Shown here piece by piece: positions 34,130 to 41,718 of a stretch of DNA of 49,854 nucleotides. Made by a program: the position numbers and the translations under genes. Within the stretch, counting starts at the first letter, position 1; the number at the start of each line of letters is the position of its first letter. The notes under the pieces are model-generated. The model saw only the letters and a list, made by a program, of their open reading frames with translations, made no database searches and had not been told where the DNA came from. This DNA is from Micromonospora sp. BL4 (lineage in GTDB: Bacteria; Actinomycetota; Actinomycetes; Mycobacteriales; Micromonosporaceae), in contig NZ_RCVJ01000166.1 in the NCBI RefSeq assembly GCF_003667505.1, forward strand, positions 1 to 49,854, written 5' to 3'.

Positions 34130-37100
34130 CGGGCCAGCTCCGGCTCGGCGGCGTCCACGATGTGCAGCCGCAGCTCGCTGAAGTAGCGCCGCCCGGCGGC
34201 GTCGGGCACCCAGGCGTCGTCCGGGGTGGGCAGCATCTCACTGACCACCAGCGTGACGTCGTCACCGCCGTCGCGGCCTGCCGCCCGCACCATCGTGCAG
34301 AACAGGCTGGCGAACGCGGGGCTGCTCAGGTCGACGAAGCACGGCTTGGTCTCGGTGCCGAGCTTGACGTACACCTGCTCGGGCAGGCCGAGCCCGCGCC
34401 GCCACTCGCGCACCGCCAGGTAGCGGGCCCGGTCGCCGGTCACCGTCGCCAGGCCGCTCTCCCCCACCGTGGTACGCCAGGTCTGCCGGGCCACCACCAG
34501 CCGGTCCAGCGTGATCCGGGGCGTGTACGGCGCGGCGGCGACCAGCTTGAACCCGTCGACGGCGTGGGTGCTGAGCAGGGCGGCGCAGACCTCGGTCAAC
34601 GGCCAGCGCTGCCCGTCGGCGGCCGTGACGACCAGTCGGCCGGCCTCGTCGTGCACGGTGAGCGCGACGGTGGGCAGCACCCGCTTTTCCTCGGCGCCGG
34701 GCGCCGCCGCGAAGGCCAACTGCCGGTCGGTCGGGCCGGCCAGCGACTCGGCGACGCGGCTGGTGCGCCGCGGCCAGTCGGTCGGGTAGAGCAGCCGGAT
34801 GCGACGCGGACCGAGGTCGGCCGCCAGCGCGGCACGCAGCCGCTCCACGTCGGGGTGCGACGGCGTGACCGCGTAGGTGTCGAACGACGGCCAGGCGGCG
34901 TGCAGCTCGCCGAGCACCACGGTGTACTCGCCACGGGCCAGCGCGTCCGCGTCGGCGGCGCAGATCTGCAGGTCGGGGCTGTGCAGCCGGGCGTTGGACC
35001 AGTGCGCCGGCAGCGGCGGGAACGCCTCGTCGACGCGGGCGGCCAGGTCCGCCACGTCCAGCCGTACCTCGGTGACGTCCGACGGCTGCTCGGTCAGGCC
35101 GAACAGGTCGGCCCAGCGGGCGGCGAACTGCGCGGCGACCGCGTCCACCGGGCGCTCGCCGCTGCCCCAGAACAGGCCCTGCACCAGGAACCACAGGTCG
35201 GACAGGGCGACCGGGCCGTCGCCCGCCTCGGCGCGCAACTCGTCGTAGAGCTCGCGGAAGACCGCGTCGTACGCCTGCTCCAGCGCGCCGGTCAGCCAGC
35301 GGGCGGCCCGCAGCAGCACGGCCAGCGGCGCCGCCAGCTCGTCCAGCAGCGGCGCGCCGAAGACCACGTCCAGGTCCCGGCTGGTGTCCTCGTAGCAGAG
35401 GGTGCGGCCGGCGTACATCTGGCCGGCCCGCCGTTGCGGTGGCTGCCCGGTCAGCTCGGTGAACGTCTCGTCGAGCGCGTCCAGGGCGGTCCGCAGCCGG
35501 TCCGGGTCACCGGCCGCCGCGGCGACCGCGTCCCGGGCGGCGCGCAGCCGGTCGAAGCCGGCCTCGGCGGCGGCCCGGCCCGGGGCGTCACCGATGGCGG
35601 CGATCCGTTGGCGCAGCACCTCTTCGGCGTGCGGGGTCACCGGCAGCGCGGCGTCCCAGGTGATCAGCTCCCGCTGCACGAGGCGGTCCAGCAGCTCGTA
35701 CCCGTCCTCGGGTCGGCGCAGCCCGATCGACTCGTCGGCGAGCACGTCACGGGCCGGGCGGCGGCCGTCGACGGCGGCCAGCAGCGCCGCCTCGACCGGG
35801 GACAACGGCACCGGGGGCCGGCCCGGTCGGAGCACCTCGCGGCCGGCGAGGCTCAGGTGCGGGGCGAGCCGGGGGGCCCACCACCGGCGCACCGTGGGGT
35901 CCGCACCGATCCGCTCGGCGTACGCGGCCAGCGCCCACGACTCGAACCACACCCAGCGCCGGCGGGTCAGCGCCGCGCCCGGGCGCACCTCGGCGGCGGC
36001 CGGCAGGTCGGGGTCGATGGTGACCCAGCAGCTCGGCCCGAAGAAGCCGACGGTCTCGTTCTTGCCGCAGTACCGCTGCCAGTACTTCAGCAGCGCGCGT
36101 TCCCGTTCCCGCCGGCGCACGTTGCGGGTGGCCTCGGCGCCACCGCGGACCAGCCCGTCCAGGGCGGGCAGGGCACCCCGGTTCTGCCAGGTGACCGCCT
36201 CCCGCAGCAGCGGGTCCGCGGCCAGGTCGGACAACTGGCCGGCGCTGGCGAGCACGGCCTCGTCGAATTCCTTGTCGAACTGCTCGACGCCGGCGCCGGT
36301 GACCAGCAGCTCGTCGGCGGCCGCGGCCGCCCGTGGTGCGGCCAGCAGGGTCAGCCCGTGGGCCGGAAACCCGGTGCTGCGCAGCAGGGCGTCGCGCCAC
36401 ACCGACCAGCCGGTGTCACCCAGCGGCACCCGGTGCCCGCCCGCCTCCGGGGCGCCTCCGCCGACGGCTGCGCGCAGGTCGGCGCGGATCGTGGCGGCCA
36501 GCGCGGGCAGCGCGTCGTGCAGGAAGAAGTGCCCGGCGTCCAGCTCGTGCAGGGTGAAGCTGGCGGTGGTGTGCTCCCGCCAGGCGGCGCTCTGCTGCCG
36601 GGTGACCGCCCGGTCGGTGCGACCGCTGAACGCCACGATCGGCACCGGCAGCGGGGCTTCGGGCCGGTAGCGGTAGCCGTCCACCCGGTCGAAGTCCGCG
36701 CGCAGCAGCGGCAGCAGCAGCTCGACGAGTTCGGGGTGCTCCAGCAGCCCGGCGGGGAGCCCGCCTCCGGCCTCCAGGCGGCGCAGCAGCTCGGCGTCGT
36801 CCACCTGGGACAGTCCGTCGAAGACGCTGGGGGCGTTGACGTGCGGGGCGCGGGCGCCACCGATGTAGAGGCGCAGGGGCAGTGGCCGGCCGGTGCGCCG
36901 CAGCTCGCGGACCACCTCGAAGCCGACCCGGCCGCCCATCGAATGCCCGTAGATGGCGTACGGCCGGTCGGCCCGCTCAGCGATGGCCCGGGCCACGTCG
37001 GCGATCTGGAATCGCGGGTCCTCGCTGATCCGGTTCTCGCGGCCGGGGAGCTGCACGGGCAGCACCTCGACGTCCGGGCCGAGGCGGTCGGGCCAGTGTC

Positions 37101-37191
37101 GGAACGCGCTCGCGCCGGCACCGGCGTAGGGCAGGCAGAACAACTGCACCGGTGCCGGGTCGCGGCTGCCGGCGGAGATGAACCAGTTCAC
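34126..37191 (-). CDS. Type II thioesterase fused to a LanB-like domain
   Basis: 1021 residues from GTG 37191. Residues 1-245 are a type II thioesterase: VQLFCLPYAGAGASAF, QLPGRENRISEDP, nucleophile GHSMGG (Ser84), FSGRTDRAV (Asp193) and DAGHFFLHD (His221). After a Gly/Ala/Pro linker, residues 253-1021 are a LanB-like domain starting RVPLGDTGWSVWRDALLRSTGFP and containing RNVRRRERERALLKYWQRYCGKNETVGFFGP, RRAGQMYAGRTLCYEDTSRDL and LGLPEQVYVKLGTETKPCFVDL. The same segments occur in the standalone protein downstream. Type II thioesterases clear or release acyl groups from carrier proteins, so the fusion ties a tRNA-dependent LanB-like activity to thioester-bound substrates. There is no frameshift at the junction: one continuous frame covers both. 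GTGA and ATGA overlaps with its neighbours. Confidence 0.88.
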   Translation of the reverse strand: MNWFISAGSRDPAPVQLFCLPYAGAGASAFRHWPDRLGPDVEVLPVQLPGRENRISEDPRFQIADVARAIAERADRPYAIYGHSMGGRVGFEVVRELRRTGRPLPLRLYIGGARAPHVNAPSVFDGLSQVDDAELLRRLEAGGGLPAGLLEHPELVELLLPLLRADFDRVDGYRYRPEAPLPVPIVAFSGRTDRAVTRQQSAAWREHTTASFTLHELDAGHFFLHDALPALAATIRADLRAAVGGGAPEAGGHRVPLGDTGWSVWRDALLRSTGFPAHGLTLLAAPRAAAAADELLVTGAGVEQFDKEFDEAVLASAGQLSDLAADPLLREAVTWQNRGALPALDGLVRGGAEATRNVRRRERERALLKYWQRYCGKNETVGFFGPSCWVTIDPDLPAAAEVRPGAALTRRRWVWFESWALAAYAERIGADPTVRRWWAPRLAPHLSLAGREVLRPGRPPVPLSPVEAALLAAVDGRRPARDVLADESIGLRRPEDGYELLDRLVQRELITWDAALPVTPHAEEVLRQRIAAIGDAPGRAAAEAGFDRLRAARDAVAAAAGDPDRLRTALDALDETFTELTGQPPQRRAGQMYAGRTLCYEDTSRDLDVVFGAPLLDELAAPLAVLLRAARWLTGALEQAYDAVFRELYDELRAEAGDGPVALSDLWFLVQGLFWGSGERPVDAVAAQFAARWADLFGLTEQPSDVTEVRLDVADLAARVDEAFPPLPAHWSNARLHSPDLQICAADADALARGEYTVVLGELHAAWPSFDTYAVTPSHPDVERLRAALAADLGPRRIRLLYPTDWPRRTSRVAESLAGPTDRQLAFAAAPGAEEKRVLPTVALTVHDEAGRLVVTAADGQRWPLTEVCAALLSTHAVDGFKLVAAAPYTPRITLDRLVVARQTWRTTVGESGLATVTGDRARYLAVREWRRGLGLPEQVYVKLGTETKPCFVDLSSPAFASLFCTMVRAAGRDGGDDVTLVVSEMLPTPDDAWVPDAAGRRYFSELRLHIVDAAEPELAR

Positions 37192-40100
37192 CGCACGCCT
37201 TTCTGAGGGGGGTCGATCCAGTACCGCTGCCGCTGGAAGGGGTAGGTGGGCAGCGAGGTTCGCCGGATGGTGCCGGCGGGATGCAGGGTGGTGAGGTCGA
37301 CGTCGTGCCCGGCCACCCAGGCGGCGGCCAGCTCGCGCAGCGGCCCGGGTGTGCCGGTCACCCGCGCGTCGGTGGCCAGCACCTCGTCGAGGGCGGCGAC
37401 CGCGCCGGCCGGGTCGGTGGCCACCACGGCGGCCCGGTGACGGAACGCGCGTCGGCCCAGCGCCAGCGTCGCGGCCACCTCGGCCAGCGCCGGGGTGGCG
37501 CCGGCGAGGTGCCGTCGCAGCCGCGTCAACGCCGCCCGCAGCGCCGCCGGGGTACGCGCCGACACCGGCAGCAGGTGCGCCCCGGCCGGCGGCGGGTCGA
37601 CCGGCTCGGCCGGCGGGGCCTGCTCCACCACGACGTGCGCGTTGGTGCCGCCCAGCCCGAACGAGCTGACCCCGGCGACCCGGCGCGGCGCGTCCGGCCA
37701 GTCGCGCACCTTGGTCGGTACGTAGAAGGGGCCGGCGGTCAGGTCGATCTCCGGGTGTGGACGGGTGAAGTGCAGGTTCGGCGGGATGGTGCCGTGCTGC
37801 ACGGCGAGCACCGCCTTGATCAGGCCGGCGATGCCGGCGGCGGCGTCGAGGTGACCGATGGCGGTTTTCACCGAGCCGAGCGCGCAGGTCTCGGCCGGGG
37901 CGGCGCCCTCGTACACCTCGTGCAGCGCGGCGACCTCGATGGCGTCGCCGAGCGGGGTGCCGCTGCCGTGCGCCTCGATGAAGCGGACCTCGCCCGGGGC
38001 GACCTCGGCGGCGGCGAGCGCGCCGGCCACCGCGGCGGCCTGCCCGGCGGGGCCGGGCACGGCGTACCCGGCCCGCTCGGCGCCGTCGTTGGTGACCGCC
38101 CAGCCGGGCAGGATGGCGTAGATCCGGTCGCCGTCGGCCTGCGCGTCGGCGAGCCGGCGCAGTGCCACCACTCCGACCCCGGAGCCGAACCCGGCCCCCT
38201 GGGCGGCCTCGTCGAAGGCGCGGCAGCGGCCGTCCGGGGAGGCCAGGCCGCCGGGGGTGTGCCGGTGCCGGGGCCAGGTCACGCTCACCCCGCCGGCCAG
38301 GGCGAGGTCGCACTGGTAGTCGGCGAGGCTCTGCGCGGCGAGGCAGACCGCCACCAGTGAGCTGGAGCAGGCGCTCTGCACCGCCACCGCCGGCCCGGTC
38401 AGCCCCAGCCGGTACGCGACCTGCCCGGGCAGGTGGTCGGCGAGCTGCCGGCCGACCAGCCGGGCCTCCCAGTCGTCCGGGTCGACGTCGCCGACCACGG
38501 CCGGGTTGTCCATGAGGTGGAACAGGAAGTAGCGGTTGACGGAGGTGGCGCCGTACACGCCGACCAGGCCCGGGAACCCGGTCGGGTCGTGGCCGGCGTC
38601 CTCCAGCGCCTCCCACGCGGTCTCCAGGAACAGCCGGTGCTGCGGGTCGGTACGGGCGGCCTCGCGGTCGCCGAAGGCGAAGAACTCGGCGTCGAAGTCG
38701 GCGACCCCGTCGAGGCGGCCGGTGGCCTTGACGTGCCGGGGGTCGGCGCGCAGCCCCGGGCCGATCCCCAGGGCGGCCAGTTCCTCGTCGCTGTGGTCGT
38801 GGATGGCGTCCACCCCGGCGCACAGGTTCCACCAGAAGGTGGCCACGTCCGGCGCGCCGGGGAACCGGCCGGCGAGACCGACCACGGCGATCTCGTCGCC
38901 GGTGTGCTCACGCGGTCCGACCGGCGCGGTGGACGGACCGGCGGCGGTCGACGGCACGGCGGGCCGGGTCGGCGCCGTGCCGACCACCGGCGGGGTGGCC
39001 GGTGCTGGCGGGGTGGCCGCTGCCGGCGGGTCGACCAGCAGGGCCTGGGCGGCGACGGTCGGGTGGTCGAAGAGCCGCAGCAGCGGCACCGCCACACCGA
39101 ACCGTTCGGCCAGCCGCTGCTGCACCTCGCCGAGCAGCAGGGACTGCCCGCCGATGTCGAAGAAACTGTCGGTGCGACCGACGGCGTCGCGGCCGAGCAC
39201 GGCGCACCAGATGTCGTGCACGACCCGCTCGGTCGGGGTGGCGGGCCGGTCGCCGGGCGGCACCGCCCGGGACGGGTCCGGCAGCGCCCGTTCGTCGATC
39301 TTCCCGCTGGTGGTCAGGGGGAACTCGGCGACCGGCACGACGGCGCGGGGCAACGCGTACTCGGGCAGGTGCCGGGCCAGGGCGGCCCGCAGCGCCGCCG
39401 GGTCCACCGGCGGCCCGGCCGGCCGGACGTACGCCAGCAGCTCGCCGTCACGGGCGATGGCGCGTACCTCGGCGATGCCCGGCTCGGCGGCAAGCACCGA
39501 CTCGATCTCGGTCAGCTCGACGCGGAACCCGCGCACCTTGACCTGTCGGTCCAGCCGCCCGAGGCAGCGCAGGTCGCCGGTGGGCAGCAGCTCGCCCAGG
39601 TCACCGGTGCGGTACACCGGCACGCCGTCGGGGTCGTGACCGAACCGGTCGCTGGCTCGGTCCAGGTAGCCGGGGGCGAGGTGCCGGCTCCGCACGACGA
39701 TCTCGCCGGCCGGCGTCAGGCGCAGCGCGTACCCGGGCAGAGCGGTGCCGATCGGCAGCGGTCCGGTGGCCGCCGGGTCGACGTCGGCCAGCGGCAGCGC
39801 GTACCGGGCGACGAAGGTCATCTCGGTGGCCCCGTAGCCGTTGACCAGGACGCAGCCGGGGGCGAAGCGGCCCCGGGCGCGGACGGCGTCGGCGTAGCTG
39901 GCCTGCTCACCGCCGAGCAGCACCACCCGGACCCGGTCCAGCCGCTCGACGCCCGGGGTGTCCAACAGGTAGCGGTAGACCGTCGGGGTGGAGTGGTAGA
40001 CGGTGACGCCGTGGCGGGCCAACTGCTCGACGGCGTACGCCAGGCCGTGCCGGCGCAGGTCGACCGGGACGACGGTGACGCCGGTGAGCAGCGCCGGGTA

Positions 40101-40715
40101 CAGGTCGGGGATGGCCGCGTCGAAGCTGAACGAGGCGAGCAGGCTCAGCCGGTCGTCGGGCCGCAGGTCGAGAAGGGCGATCTGGTTGTCCACCACGTGC
40201 GTCAGGTTCCGAAGGCTCTGCCCGACCGCCTTGGGCCGCCCGGTGGAGCCGGAGGTGAACAGCACGTACGCGAGCGCGTCGGCGTCCACCGGCACCGGCC
40301 GCAGGGGCGCGGGCCGCACGTCGACGGCCGGTACGACCCGCAGGCCGGGCCGGTCGGCGGCGAGCCGCCGGGCCAGCTCGGTGTGCTCGCCACCGCAGAG
40401 CAGGACGGTGACGTCGGCGCCGTCGAGCAGGTGGCGCAGTCGCTGCTCCGGAAAGCCGGGGTCGAGCGGCACGTAGGCGGCGCCGGCGGCGAGCGTGCCG
40501 AGGATGGCGGCGATGGTGCCGGCGCCGTGCGCGGTCAGCAGGCCGACCCGGTCACCGGGGCGGACGCCGGCCGCGGCCAGCAGGTCGGCGTGCCCACCGG
40601 CCAGGCCGGCGAGGGCAGCGTAGTCGAGCGGGCCGGTGTCGCCGAGGACGGCGGGATGGTCGGGACGAGCGGCGGCGGCATCGCGGAAGCGATGGATCAG
40701 CGGCGAGATTCCCAT
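37188..40715 (-). CDS. Hybrid A-T-KS synthase lacking an acyltransferase
   Basis: 1175 residues from ATG 40715, the first structural gene of the operon. Adenylation (1-480; FTSGSTGRPKAV, NGYGATEMT, RTGDLG, LTTSGKID with Lys472), thiolation (490-560; DSFFDIGGQSLLLG, Ser525), a Pro/Ala-rich linker (563-600) and a ketosynthase (605-1030; Cys783, His916, His955 all present). The KS is followed by the usual linker, but at about 1120 it passes straight to a post-AT linker (LPTYPFQRQRYW, 1155-1166), so the acyltransferase is missing and no carrier follows. Specificity residues: D199 A200 P203 H241 L266 G268 G293 F301 V302 plus K, DAPHLGGFVK, unassigned. It probably loads an amino acid and passes it to the KS. 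An alternative TTG start at 40766 lacks support; see the leader ORF. Confidence 0.9.
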   Translation of the reverse strand: MGISPLIHRFRDAAAARPDHPAVLGDTGPLDYAALAGLAGGHADLLAAAGVRPGDRVGLLTAHGAGTIAAILGTLAAGAAYVPLDPGFPEQRLRHLLDGADVTVLLCGGEHTELARRLAADRPGLRVVPAVDVRPAPLRPVPVDADALAYVLFTSGSTGRPKAVGQSLRNLTHVVDNQIALLDLRPDDRLSLLASFSFDAAIPDLYPALLTGVTVVPVDLRRHGLAYAVEQLARHGVTVYHSTPTVYRYLLDTPGVERLDRVRVVLLGGEQASYADAVRARGRFAPGCVLVNGYGATEMTFVARYALPLADVDPAATGPLPIGTALPGYALRLTPAGEIVVRSRHLAPGYLDRASDRFGHDPDGVPVYRTGDLGELLPTGDLRCLGRLDRQVKVRGFRVELTEIESVLAAEPGIAEVRAIARDGELLAYVRPAGPPVDPAALRAALARHLPEYALPRAVVPVAEFPLTTSGKIDERALPDPSRAVPPGDRPATPTERVVHDIWCAVLGRDAVGRTDSFFDIGGQSLLLGEVQQRLAERFGVAVPLLRLFDHPTVAAQALLVDPPAAATPPAPATPPVVGTAPTRPAVPSTAAGPSTAPVGPREHTGDEIAVVGLAGRFPGAPDVATFWWNLCAGVDAIHDHSDEELAALGIGPGLRADPRHVKATGRLDGVADFDAEFFAFGDREAARTDPQHRLFLETAWEALEDAGHDPTGFPGLVGVYGATSVNRYFLFHLMDNPAVVGDVDPDDWEARLVGRQLADHLPGQVAYRLGLTGPAVAVQSACSSSLVAVCLAAQSLADYQCDLALAGGVSVTWPRHRHTPGGLASPDGRCRAFDEAAQGAGFGSGVGVVALRRLADAQADGDRIYAILPGWAVTNDGAERAGYAVPGPAGQAAAVAGALAAAEVAPGEVRFIEAHGSGTPLGDAIEVAALHEVYEGAAPAETCALGSVKTAIGHLDAAAGIAGLIKAVLAVQHGTIPPNLHFTRPHPEIDLTAGPFYVPTKVRDWPDAPRRVAGVSSFGLGGTNAHVVVEQAPPAEPVDPPPAGAHLLPVSARTPAALRAALTRLRRHLAGATPALAEVAATLALGRRAFRHRAAVVATDPAGAVAALDEVLATDARVTGTPGPLRELAAAWVAGHDVDLTTLHPAGTIRRTSLPTYPFQRQRYWIDPPQKGVR

Positions 40716-40716
40716 T

Positions 40717-40776
40717 TCAGGACGCGTGCACCGGTCCACAACAGACGGGCGCGCAGCAATCGACAATCGTTATCAT
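40717..40776 (-). CDS. Cys-rich 19-residue leader ORF coupled to the operon's first gene
   Basis: ATG at 40776 follows seven consecutive G by three bases and opens a 19-codon frame, MITIVDCCAPVCCGPVHAS, with two Cys-Cys pairs. Its TGA (40719-40717) ends one base before the ATG of the A-T-KS gene (40715), which itself has no ribosome site. That geometry suggests translation of the synthase depends on termination and restart from this short frame. In mycobacteria polycysteine upstream ORFs act as cysteine-responsive attenuators; whether the same holds here is inference. Confidence 0.5.
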   Translation of the reverse strand: MITIVDCCAPVCCGPVHAS

Positions 40777-41142
40777 GATCCCCCCCAGGACTTCACAATG
40801 GAAGGAGCATAGGGGTCGATGACTGTCGGCAAAGATCATCGATTAGAGTCGAGCCAAAGGGCCGACTCGGGGCTCGGACGAGGGCCGACGAATATCGTCC
40901 GATCATCCCTCTGGCGCAACGGGGAATTTTCGCTTAATGCGGCCGTCTGCGGCCAATTTTTCGGCACGGACTTTCTTGCGCGGTGGAATTTCCCGCTCGG
41001 CCGAGTGGAGTCGCGCGATCGACAGACCACTCGTCGGATGATCGACACTGGATTCCAAGGGACCCGGCGTCAGGAATACCGCAATTTTCGGCGGCCTGAA
41101 GGGGATATCGCCGGTAATGCACGTGTGCGCCGTTCACTTGCC
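40777..41142. other. AT-richer intergenic region upstream of the NRPS/PKS operon
   Basis: About 366 bases without a convincing gene. Base composition is clearly lower in GC than the flanks and contains A/T runs (for example around 40924-40965). It must hold the operon promoter on the minus strand; TAATCG and TATGCT hexamers are present on that strand but no -35/-10 pair is convincing. A perfect inverted repeat lies at 40816-40842. Short frames on both strands lack the third-position GC of real genes here. Confidence 0.6.
40816..40842. promoter_or_regulatory. Inverted repeat TCGATGA-N13-TCATCGA upstream of operon
   Basis: Perfect 7-bp arms at 40816-40822 and 40836-40842 have centres 20 bases apart, that is two helical turns, as expected for a dimeric regulator contacting one face of DNA. 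The repeat is 40-66 bases upstream of the leader ATG and so within promoter distance. No regulator gene is encoded in the operon, so any binding protein is elsewhere. Function inferred. Confidence 0.45.
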
Positions 41143-41676
41143 CTACGGATCGGTGGTGGCCGGCGTGACCCCACCGTCGCCGTCCCGCGGTAACCGCGCC
41201 ACCATCTCGCGGAACTCCCGCACGGTCACCGCCTCCCGCAGGGTCGCGAAGACCGCGCCGGTGCCGGTCCGGGCGGTGGCCGGGTCGACCCCGGCGCGCT
41301 GCCCCACCCGACGAAGGAACTCCGCCGGCCCGGCGTCCGGCGTCGGCGAGGCCGCGGCCGTGCCGCCGAGGTCCAGGCCCACGCCGGTGTCCAAACCGGC
41401 GCCGCTGTCCGGGCCGGCGACGCCGCTGTCCGGGCCGGCGACGCCGCTGTCCGGGCCGGCGTTCCCGGTCGGCGGTGCCGGGTCGGTCAGGTAGCCGTCG
41501 AGGTCGTCCGGGAGGTGCCCGGCGAGGGGGTCGGGCGGACCACCGCTCACCCGTTCGGCCATCGTCTGGAGCACGGCGCGGGCGACGGCGGCGGCCTGCC
41601 CGGTCGGCAGGCCGGACCGCCGGGACACCGCGTCGATGAAGTGTGGGAACTGCCCGCCGCCCGCCCTGTCGGTCAC
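41143..41676 (-). CDS. DUF2267 protein with two repeats and a Gly-Pro-Asp-Ser linker
   Basis: 177 residues from GTG 41676 (GGGGGTAAG upstream). DUF2267 halves are seen at FIDAVSRRSGLPTGQAAAVARAVLQTMAERVSGGPPDPLAGHLPDDLDGYL and again, degenerate, at EFLRRVGQRAGVDPATARTGTGAVFATLREAVTVREFREMVARLP. They are joined by a linker with three copies of GPDSG(V/A)(A/G), encoded by a 21-bp tandem repeat. The family is found in many actinobacteria and its function is unknown. It is the first gene beyond the operon promoter, transcribed toward it, with a 366-bp gap; no link to the pathway is evident. Confidence 0.75.
   Translation of the reverse strand: MTDRAGGGQFPHFIDAVSRRSGLPTGQAAAVARAVLQTMAERVSGGPPDPLAGHLPDDLDGYLTDPAPPTGNAGPDSGVAGPDSGVAGPDSGAGLDTGVGLDLGGTAAASPTPDAGPAEFLRRVGQRAGVDPATARTGTGAVFATLREAVTVREFREMVARLPRDGDGGVTPATTDP
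41401..41461 (-). repeat. 21-bp tandem repeat (nearly three copies) in DUF2267 gene
   Basis: Units at 41401-41421, 41422-41442 and 41443-41461 (19 of 21 bases) are identical. They encode GPDSGVA-type heptapeptides in the linker between the two DUF2267 halves and stay in frame, so the linker length may vary between strains. Confidence 0.92.
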
Positions 41677-41718
41677 GCCCGGGCGCTTACCCCCGGCCGG
41701 TGCCGGCAAACTGCGCCG

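Noticed and set aside
40716..40766. TTG at 40766 as the start of the A-T-KS protein
   Set aside because: The extra 17 residues do not look like an adenylation-domain start, no ribosome site precedes it, and the coupled leader ORF gives a better explanation for ATG 40715.
40836..41048. A 70-codon minus-strand frame between the DUF2267 gene and the operon
   Set aside because: It has poor codon usage and no ribosome site or family, and lies where the operon promoter is expected.
40819..41193. A 124-codon plus-strand frame upstream of the operon with an AAGGAG 11 bases before its ATG
   Set aside because: Third-position GC is far below that of other genes, it overlaps the converging DUF2267 gene, and no motif is seen. 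The inverted repeat covers its start. Kept as intergenic.
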